Origin: Streptomyces sp. NBC_01476
Lineage (GTDB): Bacteria; Actinomycetota; Actinomycetes; Streptomycetales; Streptomycetaceae
Direction: 5' to 3'
DNA length: 64,000 nucleotides
NCBI RefSeq assembly: GCF_036227265.1
Contig: NZ_CP109446.1
Location: 1,153,501 to 1,217,500, forward strand
The notes under the pieces were generated by a model. The model was not told the DNA's origin. It searched no databases and saw only the letters and a list, made by a program, of their open reading frames with translations. Position numbers and translations under genes: made by a program. Shown piece by piece: positions 42,863 through 50,271 of this stretch (position 1 is its first letter; the number at the start of each line of letters is the position of its first letter).

Positions 42863-43977
42863 CCGGCGGACCCGTGGGGAGAGGTCCGGTCGGCGTCGCG
42901 CTGGTCGGCGCAGGGGTGATCAGCACCCAGTATCTGACCGCGCTCTCGGCGTTCCCCGACCTACGGGTACTGGCGGTCGCCGACCTCGATGTCGAGCGGG
43001 CCCGGGCGGCGGCGGCGCGGTACGGGGTGCCGGCGGCCGGTGACGTGGCCTCGGTGCTGGCGCTCCCCGAGGTGGAGATCGTCGTCAATCTGACCATTCC
43101 GGCCGCGCACGCGGAGGTCGCGGCGGCGGCGCTGCAGGCGGGCAAGCACGTCTACGGCGAGAAGCCGCTGGCGCTGACCCCGTCGGACGGCGCGAAGATT
43201 TTGACCGAGGCGCAGTCGCGGGGACTGCGGGTCGGCAGCGCGCCGGACACCTTCCTGGGCGCCGGGCTCCAGTCGGCGGCGCGGGCGCTGGCCGCCGGGG
43301 TGATCGGCGAGCCGGTGAGCGCGGTCGCGGTCACCCAGGGGCCGGGGCCCGAAGGGTGGCACCCCAGCCCGGAGTTCCTCTTCCAGTACGGGGGCGGGCC
43401 GCTCTTCGACATCGGCCCGTACTACCTGACGGCGCTGGTCGCGCTCTTCGGGCCGGTGTCGCGGGTGGCCGCGACGGCCCGGCAGGCCAGGGCGGAGCGG
43501 GTGATCGGTTCCGGACCCCGGGCCGGCACCTCCTTCGCGGTCGAAGTGCCCACCCATGTCCATGCGCTGCTGGACTTCGAGAGCGGGCCGAGCACGTCGG
43601 CGACCTTCAGCTTCGACTCGTCGGTGCCGCGCCGCATGATCGAGATCACCGGCACCGAGGGGACGCTGGCGCTGCCCGACCCGAACACCTTCGACGGGCC
43701 GCTGCTGGTGCGGGCGTTCGGCGAGGAGGAGTGGCGCGAGCTGCCGGTGACCGGTACGACCGCGGGGCGGGGCATCGGCGTGCTCGACATGGCCCGCGCG
43801 ATCCGCGGCGGCACCGAGCACCGCGCGTCGGGTGAACTCGCCCAGCACGTCCTCGAACTGATGTCGAGCGTGGCGGTCTCCGCGGAGCGGCACGGCTTCG
43901 TAGGGCTCGAATCACGCGCTCCGGATGTGCGGGTCCTTCCGGAGGACTGGGACCCGGTGGTGGCGACGCTGACCTGA
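42859..43977 (+). CDS. Gfo/Idh/MocA family oxidoreductase (last of operon)
   Basis: A 372-residue oxidoreductase. The ATG overlaps the preceding stop (ATGA). VGVALVGAGVISTQYLTAL is the nucleotide-binding motif, and VVNLTIPAAHAEVAAAALQAGKHVYGEKPLALT contains the EKP motif. GGGPLFDIGPYYLTALVALFGPV provides the conserved C-domain residues. It is clearly not a copy of the first Gfo/Idh gene: the C-domain DIGPYYLTAL replaces DIGSHWCDLV. Two dehydrogenases of different subfamilies around two isomerase-like barrels suggest oxidise - rearrange or cleave - reduce chemistry. A T-tailed hairpin follows. Confidence 0.92.
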   Translation: MTGGPVGRGPVGVALVGAGVISTQYLTALSAFPDLRVLAVADLDVERARAAAARYGVPAAGDVASVLALPEVEIVVNLTIPAAHAEVAAAALQAGKHVYGEKPLALTPSDGAKILTEAQSRGLRVGSAPDTFLGAGLQSAARALAAGVIGEPVSAVAVTQGPGPEGWHPSPEFLFQYGGGPLFDIGPYYLTALVALFGPVSRVAATARQARAERVIGSGPRAGTSFAVEVPTHVHALLDFESGPSTSATFSFDSSVPRRMIEITGTEGTLALPDPNTFDGPLLVRAFGEEEWRELPVTGTTAGRGIGVLDMARAIRGGTEHRASGELAQHVLELMSSVAVSAERHGFVGLESRAPDVRVLPEDWDPVVATLT

Positions 43978-44017
43978 CCCGGCGCCGCCGCCACCGCCAG
44001 CCGGGACACCCCCGGTT

Positions 44018-44062
44018 CACCGGTCGGCCCACCCGTGGGGGGATGGGCCGGCCGGTGGTTTT
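44018..44062 (+). terminator. Terminator of the Gfo/Idh operon
   Basis: Arms 44018-44033 and 44042-44057 pair at 14 of 16 positions around an 8-base loop, and GGTTTTCC follows. It lies 41 bases past the stop codon. It is one of the few terminators here with a real T-run. Confidence 0.8.
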
Positions 44063-44203
44063 CCGGCGGGCGGAGGGCGCGGCCGGGCGAGCCGCCAGGC
44101 AGCCCGCCCACGGCCGGCCCCTCTGTCCTGTGTGTGCGACGCCCGCCGGTGTCGGCGCGGGCGCACCGGGACCGTCACCGGCGGACCGTCCGCCGGAGCG
44201 GTG

Positions 44204-46474
44204 TTACGGGTAGCTGACCAGGTCCTCGACGTTGTGACTCGCGGTCACCTGGCCCCCGGAGTTGTCGATGATGTGGTTGATGGTGCCTGCCCCGCCGAGC
44301 ACGGTGGTGACCATGCTGTGGAACTTCACTCCGGCCGCGGTGGGGGTTTCGATGGCATGACCGAGCACCAGGTCGGGGTGGTCGCGCAGATAGGCGTAGA
44401 TGCCCACCCCCCATGCCTCGTGCGAGGTGACCGTGTTGGCGACCTTGTACGAGGCGTAGCCGAGGTCCCCGCCGGTGGTCGTCCAGCTGGCCTGGTCGGG
44501 CACGTCGTAGGGGGTCTCGCTCTGGTAGAAGTACGTCCGGCCGCCGTTGCCGTTCCAGGTGGTCTGGTACTTCTCGTAGTGCTCGACCGCCAGGCCGTAC
44601 ATGGTCACGTTGGCGCCGTTGACGATCAGGCCCTGGGCGGCCGGGTTGGTGTTCCAGCCCACGCCGTTGGAGTGGTCGCCGCGCCACAGCCACAGGTCGT
44701 CGCCGATGACATTGGCGCTGTTGACCACCAGGGTCTGGGTGGCCTTGCCGGCGATGTCGCCGCCGACCCGGAAGAAGACGTCCTGCAGGACCGTGGGGTC
44801 GGCGGCGTGGCTCGCCGAGGAACCCGCCGGACCGATCTGCATCAGCGTGGCCGAGTTGGTGGTGTTGGCGCTGATCAGCAGGCCCGCGATGTCGATGCCG
44901 TCGACATCGGCCGTGGTGATCGCGGTGGAGCCGTTGTCCGGCACCAGCGTGGCCAGGCCCAGGCCGAGCACCACGGTGTCGGGACGGGTGATGTTCAGCG
45001 CCGTCGACAGGTGGTAGACACCCGGGGTGACCAGCAGGTTCTTGCCCGAGGCCAGCGCCGCGTTGATGGTCGTGGCGGTGTCACCGGGCTTGACGATGTA
45101 GAACTGGCTGATCGGCAGCGAGGTCCCGGGCGGGGCCCCGTTGGTCCAGTCAGGACCCTGGACGTTGGTACGCAGCGCCGGGGCGAACACCTGCCAGTTG
45201 CCCGCGGAGTCGACGTAGAGGAACGGCTTCTCCTTGGAGACCGGGCTCTGCGCGACCGTGGTGTAGGGCGGGTTGGGGAAGCTGGTCGAGGGCGCGTTGG
45301 TGTCGCCGACGAAGACCATGTTCCAGTTCTGGCCGCTCCAGCCGCCGTTCATCGCGGTGTTCTTGGTGAGGAACTGCTGCTGGGTGCCCGAGCTGATCGT
45401 GCCGGAGATACGGGAGTTGCCGATGTACCCGCCGCTGGACCAGTTGCCCGAGCTGCCGTGGGTGTTGTCGTACAGCAGCATGCCGCCGTGCACGTCCATC
45501 CGGCGGAACGGGTCGGCCTGCGAGACCGCCCACATGGTGCTGCCGGAACTGGGGCTCAGCGACATGTTCTCGACGTCGCGCCAGAAGTTCTGGGTGGCGT
45601 TGCCGTCGCTGGTGTGGCCGGCGACGTGCACGCCGCCACCGGTGATGTTGACGTCGTCCGGGGACAGACCGAGGCCGGAGACCTGGGTGTTGTAGCCGAC
45701 CGGGATGTCGACGTTGTACGTGCCCGGCCGGAAGAGCAGGGCGTTGCGCTGGGTGCCGAACTCGTTGCCGACCTGGGCGTTGTAGACCGAGGTGACCTTC
45801 GACTGGATCGACGACGCCGACATCGAGGGGTCGAAGATCGTCACGTTGGGGCCGAAGTCCGGGGTGTTGCCGGGCGGCGGGGTGGTCGTGCCGCCGCCGG
45901 TGCTGCCGCTGATGTTGAAGGACTGCGCGGCGGTGCCGTTGCAGGTGTACTGCTGCAGCTGGACGCTGTCCGCGGTGGACGCGGAGGGCACGTCGAGGCA
46001 CTTGCCGCTGTTCCGGTTCACCAGGTGGAAGGCGCCGCTGGACTCGGCCACCGGCTGCCACTGCTGGTTGACGCCGCCGCCGTAGAGCCACAGCTGGGCG
46101 AGCGCGCCGTCCGCGGTGGAGACGTTGGTGACGTCCACCACCTGGTCGGGCGCGGTCGACACACCGATCCGGTAGTAGCCGCTGTCGGTGGCGGTGAACT
46201 GCCAGGACTGGGCGCTGCTTCCGTTGCAGGTGTACTGCTGCACCGCGGTGCCGTTGGCGGTGGCGGCGGCGCGGGCGTCCACGCACTTGCCGCTGCCGAC
46301 GCCGGTGATGGTCGCGGGTGCGGTCGGGATGGTCGCAGCGCCGGCGCCCGAGGCGGAGACCAGCGCGATGCAGGCGGATGCCGGGAGGGCGACCGCCGCC
46401 ACGATGGCGGCTATGCGTCTGCGGTGGCGTGGGGGGCGGATGAGCGGGCCGGGCACTGCGGGTACCTGGTTCAC
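44204..46474 (-). CDS. Secreted GH55-like beta-helix protein with N-terminal ricin domain
   Basis: A 756-residue exported protein. The GTG at 46472-46474 follows GAGGAG by 6 bases. The signal peptide ends near GAGA-AT (residue about 47). Residues about 55-190 form a ricin B-type lectin (CVDARAAATANGTAVQQYTCNG, NSGKCLDV, QSFN). After a Gly/Thr/Pro linker, residues 205-756 are a long right-handed beta-helix: FGPNVTIFDPSMSASSIQSKVTSVYNAQ, VNITGGGVHVAGH, and late in the protein YGLAVEHYEKYQTTWNGNGGRTYFYQSETPYDVPDQASW. That last segment resembles the active-site region of exo-beta-1,3-glucanases of family GH55, with the Glu of QSE as the candidate acid. The call is by pattern memory; a related inactive or pectate-lyase-like protein is possible. 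Confidence 0.65.
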   Translation of the reverse strand: MNQVPAVPGPLIRPPRHRRRIAAIVAAVALPASACIALVSASGAGAATIPTAPATITGVGSGKCVDARAAATANGTAVQQYTCNGSSAQSWQFTATDSGYYRIGVSTAPDQVVDVTNVSTADGALAQLWLYGGGVNQQWQPVAESSGAFHLVNRNSGKCLDVPSASTADSVQLQQYTCNGTAAQSFNISGSTGGGTTTPPPGNTPDFGPNVTIFDPSMSASSIQSKVTSVYNAQVGNEFGTQRNALLFRPGTYNVDIPVGYNTQVSGLGLSPDDVNITGGGVHVAGHTSDGNATQNFWRDVENMSLSPSSGSTMWAVSQADPFRRMDVHGGMLLYDNTHGSSGNWSSGGYIGNSRISGTISSGTQQQFLTKNTAMNGGWSGQNWNMVFVGDTNAPSTSFPNPPYTTVAQSPVSKEKPFLYVDSAGNWQVFAPALRTNVQGPDWTNGAPPGTSLPISQFYIVKPGDTATTINAALASGKNLLVTPGVYHLSTALNITRPDTVVLGLGLATLVPDNGSTAITTADVDGIDIAGLLISANTTNSATLMQIGPAGSSASHAADPTVLQDVFFRVGGDIAGKATQTLVVNSANVIGDDLWLWRGDHSNGVGWNTNPAAQGLIVNGANVTMYGLAVEHYEKYQTTWNGNGGRTYFYQSETPYDVPDQASWTTTGGDLGYASYKVANTVTSHEAWGVGIYAYLRDHPDLVLGHAIETPTAAGVKFHSMVTTVLGGAGTINHIIDNSGGQVTASHNVEDLVSYP

Positions 46475-46517
46475 AGGTGGCTCCTCGGTCGCGTTGTGGG
46501 GTCGCGATGCGGTGTGG

Positions 46518-46547
46518 ACGCTAGGCGCCGCTCGCCCGAGGAGTCAA
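46518..46547 (-). promoter_or_regulatory. Promoter of the GH55-like gene, TTGACT-18-TAGCGT
   Basis: On the minus strand, TTGACT (46542-46547) and TAGCGT (46518-46523) are 18 bases apart. The -35 context GTATTGACTC (minus strand of 46541-46550) is identical over 10 bases to that of the first chitinase gene (2791-2800). No DasR-type site is seen here. Confidence 0.7.
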
Positions 46548-46583
46548 TACACATCAAAAAATAAGTCGTGAACTATGCATTCC

Positions 46584-47420
46584 TCAGGCGTCGATGACGT
46601 TCCCGGCGAGCAGCGCGATGATGATCGCGCCGACCACGATCCGGTAGATCACGAAGGAGTTGAAGGAGTGCTTGGCCACGAACCGCAGCAGCCAGGCGAT
46701 GGAGGCGTAGGCGACGACGAAGGAGACCAGGGTGCCGACGGCGAGCGCGGGCACGCCGACGCCCCCGCTGGTGGCGTCCTTGAGTTCGTACAGGCCGGCG
46801 CCGGTGAGAGCGGGCAGGCCAAGGAAGAACGACAGCCGGGTGGCGGCCATCCGGTCCAGGTCGCGGATGAGCGCGGTGGAGATGGTGGCACCGGACCGGG
46901 AGAAGCCGGGGAAGAGCAGCGCGAGGATCTGTGATGTGCCGACGTACATCGCGTCCTTCATGGTGACCTGGTCCTCACCACGCTTGAATCGCGCCATCTG
47001 CTCGGCGCACCACATGACGATGCTGCCGCCGATGAGCGAGAAGGCGACCACCCACAGTGACCCGAGCGGACCGTCGATGAGCGGCTTGGCGGCCAGGCCG
47101 ACGATCACGATCGGGATGGTGGCGTAGATCACCCACCAGGTGAATTTGTAGTCGTGGTTGTCCCGCTCCCGTTTGTTGGTCAGTCCGCGCAGCCAGGCTC
47201 CGACGAACCGGGCGATGTCCTTGAAGAAGTAGACGAAGACGGCCGCGATGGCGCCGACCTGGATCACCGCGGTGAAGCCGACCACGGCGTTGTCGTCGAC
47301 CGGGATGTTCATCAGGCCCTCGGCCAGCTTGAGATGGCCGGTGGAGGAGACCGGCAGGAATTCGGTGACTCCTTCCACTACGCCGAGAATGACGGCCTGG
47401 CCGACGCCGATGACACTCAT
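46584..47420 (-). CDS. uppP: Undecaprenyl-diphosphatase
   Basis: A 278-residue integral membrane enzyme that recycles the C55 lipid carrier of cell-wall synthesis and can confer bacitracin resistance. The hallmark motifs are present: QAVILGVVEGVTEFLPVSSTGHLKL (Glu-rich motif 1 with the SSTGH) and LLFPGFSRSGATISTALI (motif 2, PGxSRSG). About eight hydrophobic segments are visible, and the length is normal for BacA/UppP. It is the upstream neighbour of the GH55-like gene on the same strand, but that gene has its own promoter. Nothing odd was seen. Confidence 0.95.
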   Translation of the reverse strand: MSVIGVGQAVILGVVEGVTEFLPVSSTGHLKLAEGLMNIPVDDNAVVGFTAVIQVGAIAAVFVYFFKDIARFVGAWLRGLTNKRERDNHDYKFTWWVIYATIPIVIVGLAAKPLIDGPLGSLWVVAFSLIGGSIVMWCAEQMARFKRGEDQVTMKDAMYVGTSQILALLFPGFSRSGATISTALIRDLDRMAATRLSFFLGLPALTGAGLYELKDATSGGVGVPALAVGTLVSFVVAYASIAWLLRFVAKHSFNSFVIYRIVVGAIIIALLAGNVIDA

Positions 47421-47479
47421 TGGGTGGTCCCGTCCCCTGGTCTGTCCGGTGGTATTTCCTGGCCCCCGCGGTGGACGGA

Positions 47480-47516
47480 CGGGCCGGACGTGCCCCCCAT
47501 GGGCATGTCCGGCCCG
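47480..47516. other. 16-bp hairpin between uppP and the second chitinase gene
   Basis: Arms 47480-47495 and 47501-47516 pair at 15 of 16 positions around a 5-base loop. It lies about 100 bases past the chitinase stop and 60 bases before the uppP start on the same strand. It may end the chitinase transcript or lie in the uppP leader. A smaller CCGGCTCCTAAGCCGG hairpin lies nearer the chitinase stop (about 47567-47584). Confidence 0.6.
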
Positions 47517-47612
47517 TACCGACTACATACGCGTAGACGTCCGGTGAGACTCTAGAGGATGAGCGGGCCGGCTCCTAAGCCGGGGCCGGTCGCCGGTCGC
47601 GGACCGGCCGGT

Positions 47613-49199
47613 TCAGCAGGCGCCGAGGTCCTGCCAGACTCCCCACTCGCCGGTGGTGCCGGGGGTCTCGCCGGTCGTCCACCACTTGGCCTTCCAGGTG
47701 TGGCCGCCGTAGGAGACGGTGTCGCCGCCCACGTAGATGGCCGACGACTGCCAGGCGGTGGCGGTGCAGCCGCCGCCGGTGCCGGTGATGGTGAGCGCGT
47801 ACGCCGCCGTGTGGGAGCCGGACGGCCCGGTGCCGTGCACGGTGAGGGTGTACGAGCCCGGGGCCGCCGCCGAGGTGCTGGTGACCGAGAGCGTGGCGCT
47901 GCCGCCCGCGGTGACCGAGCCGGGGCTGACCGCGGCGGTGACACCGGCCGGGGCGCCGGTCACCGAGAGGCTGACCGACTGGGCGGAGCCGGCGGCGACC
48001 GCGGTGTGGACGGTGGAGGTGGTGTTGCCGCCGGGCGCGAGCGAGCCGGACGCCGGGGAGAGCGACACCGAGAAGTCGTTGGCCGGCGGCGGGGTGGTGC
48101 TGCCGCCGCTGGTGAAGGGCTCGAAGATGTGGCTGAACTGCCAGGTGCTCTGCGGAGTGCCGGAGCAGGAGTCCGAGCCGCCCTGGCCGTTGCAGTTGCC
48201 GTTGTCGCGCTGCAGCGCCCAGAAGGACAGGGTGTTGATGCCCTTGCTGACCGCCCAGTTGTAGACGGTGGTGGCGTTGGCGGTGGTGAAGGTCTCGGCC
48301 GGACCGTAGTCGTCGATGCCGGGCATCTCGGTGACCCCGACCATGCCCCACAGCTGCGCGTCGGTCTTGTTGGGGTAGAGCGTGGCGAGCTGGTTGTGCA
48401 GGCCGGTGGCCGCGGTCTGGGTGTCGGTCGCCATGTTGTGGGTGGCGCCGTCGTAGTAGTCGAAGGTCATGAGGTTGACGACGTTCAGGTTGACACCGTT
48501 GCTGACCGCGTTCTGGATCACCGCCAGACCGCTGCCGGAACCGAGGCTGCCGCCCTCCAGGCCCGCCGTGGTGGTCGGCAGGGTGTACGAGAACTGCAGC
48601 GGGCGGCCGTTGCTCGCCGCCCAGTCCTGGACGATCTTGACCGCCTTGTTGCGGCGGTCGATGCCGGCCGAGTTGGTCAGCGAGTTGTCCTCGATGTCCA
48701 GGTCGATCCGGCTGATGTCGTAGGTCGTGATGACCTTCTCGTACGCCGCGGCGATGGAGTTGACATTGGTGCAGCTGTCCGCGATCTCGGTGCCGCTGTT
48801 GTCGGCCGCGTAACCGCCGAAGGACGGGATGACGTCGCCGCCGCCGGCCTGGATGGTGTCGATGTCCGCCCCGAAGTTCGCCTGGCTGATCGGCATCCCG
48901 CTGTCGCCGTTCCAGTACGGGGTGCAGGAGCCGACCGACGGGGTCTGGATGAAGGCCATCGTCAAATACTTGTTGCCGGAGGCGGAGGCGAGTCCGGAGA
49001 GGCTGTCGCCGTTGTACGCCTCGAAGTACGGGGCGAAGACATGGCTGGGCAGTGCGGTGGCCGCGTGCGCGGTGCCGGCGCCGGTGAGCGCGAGCCCGGC
49101 CGACGCGACGGCGGTGACGAGGCCGGTGAGCAGGGCCTTGGGGCGCCCCCATGCACGTACACGCGCTATGGGGGAGGGTCTGCGAACGGGTCCGGTCAT
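47613..49199 (-). CDS. Secreted GH18 chitinase with Ig-like linker and CBM5/12 chitin-binding domain
   Basis: A 528-residue exported chitinase. I start it at the ATG at 49197-49199 (GGGAG 8 bases before); the longer frame runs into the operators. The signal peptide ends near AHA-AT (residue about 47). The GH18 domain (about 50-345) begins [12 protein letters not shown] and has IDLDIED, with D166, D168 and the proton donor E170. A Ser/Thr/Gly linker leads to a beta-sandwich of about 100 residues ([21 protein letters not shown]...) and a C-terminal CBM5/12 of about 48 residues with [21 protein letters not shown], the AKWWT hallmark of chitin-binding type 3 domains. Two DasR-type sites lie in the promoter. 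It differs from the first chitinase in both the linker and the binding module, suggesting different substrate forms. Confidence 0.94.
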   Translation of the reverse strand: MTGPVRRPSPIARVRAWGRPKALLTGLVTAVASAGLALTGAGTAHAATALPSHVFAPYFEAYNGDSLSGLASASGNKYLTMAFIQTPSVGSCTPYWNGDSGMPISQANFGADIDTIQAGGGDVIPSFGGYAADNSGTEIADSCTNVNSIAAAYEKVITTYDISRIDLDIEDNSLTNSAGIDRRNKAVKIVQDWAASNGRPLQFSYTLPTTTAGLEGGSLGSGSGLAVIQNAVSNGVNLNVVNLMTFDYYDGATHNMATDTQTAATGLHNQLATLYPNKTDAQLWGMVGVTEMPGIDDYGPAETFTTANATTVYNWAVSKGINTLSFWALQRDNGNCNGQGGSDSCSGTPQSTWQFSHIFEPFTSGGSTTPPPANDFSVSLSPASGSLAPGGNTTSTVHTAVAAGSAQSVSLSVTGAPAGVTAAVSPGSVTAGGSATLSVTSTSAAAPGSYTLTVHGTGPSGSHTAAYALTITGTGGGCTATAWQSSAIYVGGDTVSYGGHTWKAKWWTTGETPGTTGEWGVWQDLGAC

Positions 49200-49232
49200 G
49201 GACCGCGCTCCCTTCGACGGTGGGGGGACGCA

Positions 49233-49248
49233 TTTGGTCTGGACCAAT
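49233..49248 (-). promoter_or_regulatory. DasR-type operator 1 of the second chitinase promoter
   Basis: The minus strand reads ATTGGTCCAGACCAAA, which agrees with the dre consensus ACTGGTCTAGACCACT at 12 of 16 positions, including TGGTC and AGACCA. It lies at or just past the -10 region. Confidence 0.85.
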
Positions 49249-49276
49249 ATGCTGGTCTGTACCACCCAACTGTCAA
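49246..49276 (-). promoter_or_regulatory. Second chitinase promoter, TTGACA with two direct repeats
   Basis: A perfect TTGACA (49271-49276, minus strand) is followed after 17 to 19 bases by a weak A/T-rich -10 (AGCATATT, 49246-49253). The two DasR-type sites form an 18-bp-spaced direct repeat over spacer and -10, the arrangement known for streptomycete chitinase promoters. Confidence 0.8.
49251..49266 (-). promoter_or_regulatory. DasR-type operator 2 of the second chitinase promoter
   Basis: The minus strand reads GGTGGTACAGACCAGC, keeping TGGT..AGACCA of the dre consensus. It lies between the -35 and -10 boxes, 18 bp from operator 1. Confidence 0.8.
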
Positions 49277-49383
49277 GAGCCCTAACAGATAATCGCGCGA
49301 TCAGGGCGGCGGCGGTCAGAGCGGTGGCACCCGCCGCGGAGACCGCCTCCGCGAAGCGGTGGCCACCGGCTCCCGGCCTGCCG

Positions 49384-50271
49384 TCAGGACACGATGTCCT
49401 TGGTGCGGAAGCCGCGGAACGCCAGCGCGGTGAGCACCACCGCGTACGACACCGACACGGACGTGCCCTGGATCATGCCGGTCCACTCCATGGTCGGCTG
49501 GACCGCGTCCAGCCAGGAGAACTGCCAGTGCGAGGGCAGGACGTCGCGCCACCCGCCGAGCGCGGTGACCGCGTCCAGCACATTGCCGACGATGGTCAGC
49601 CCGACCGCGCCGCCGACCGCCCCCAGCGGCGCGTCGGTGACGGTGGAGAGCCAGAACGCCAGTGCAGCGGTGACCAGTTGGCTGACGAAGATGTACGCCA
49701 CCACGACCGCCAGCCGGGGCAGCGCGCTGCCCGAGTCCAGTGTCCCGCCGGCCGGCAGCTGCAGGTCGCCCCAGCCGTACGCGACCGTGCCGGCCACCAG
49801 TGCCACGGCCGGCAGCAGGACCAGCGCCACCGCGCTGAACCCGAGGGCTACGGTGAGCTTCACCGCCAGCAGCCGGGCCCTGGGCACCGGCGCGGCCAGC
49901 AGATAACGCAGGCTGGACCAGCCGGCCTCGGAGGCCACGGTGTCGCCGCAGAAGAGCGCCACCGGCACCACCAGGACGAAGCCCGCCGAGACGAAGAGGC
50001 AGGTGGCCGCGAAGTTGGCGCCCGAGGAGGTCGCGGTGTCGATCAGCGTCGGGCCGTTGCGGCCGCCGCCGTCCGGGGTGCCGCCGATCGCGAAGGCGGC
50101 CATCAGGATGAAGGGCAGCGCGACGAGCAGCGCGCCCACGATCATCGTGCGGCGCCTGCGCAGCTGGCGGCGGACCTCGACCCGCAGCCGCAGGGTGCGC
50201 CCCGGGCGGTAGCCGGGCGCGGTGGCCGACACCGGCAGGGGCGCCGGCGCGGTGGATGCCGTGTCGCTCAT
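49384..50271 (-). CDS. ABC-2 type permease partner of the fusion ATPase
   Basis: A 295-residue membrane protein. Its ATG overlaps the stop of the upstream fusion gene by 4 bases, so the two are one coupled unit. After a cytoplasmic N-terminus of about 40 residues there are six hydrophobic segments (for example [76 protein letters not shown]), as in ABC-2 exporters. [20 protein letters not shown] resembles the coupling helix of such permeases. It probably exports a lipid, peptide or drug. The substrate is unknown. Confidence 0.85.
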   Translation of the reverse strand: MSDTASTAPAPLPVSATAPGYRPGRTLRLRVEVRRQLRRRRTMIVGALLVALPFILMAAFAIGGTPDGGGRNGPTLIDTATSSGANFAATCLFVSAGFVLVVPVALFCGDTVASEAGWSSLRYLLAAPVPRARLLAVKLTVALGFSAVALVLLPAVALVAGTVAYGWGDLQLPAGGTLDSGSALPRLAVVVAYIFVSQLVTAALAFWLSTVTDAPLGAVGGAVGLTIVGNVLDAVTALGGWRDVLPSHWQFSWLDAVQPTMEWTGMIQGTSVSVSYAVVLTALAFRGFRTKDIVS

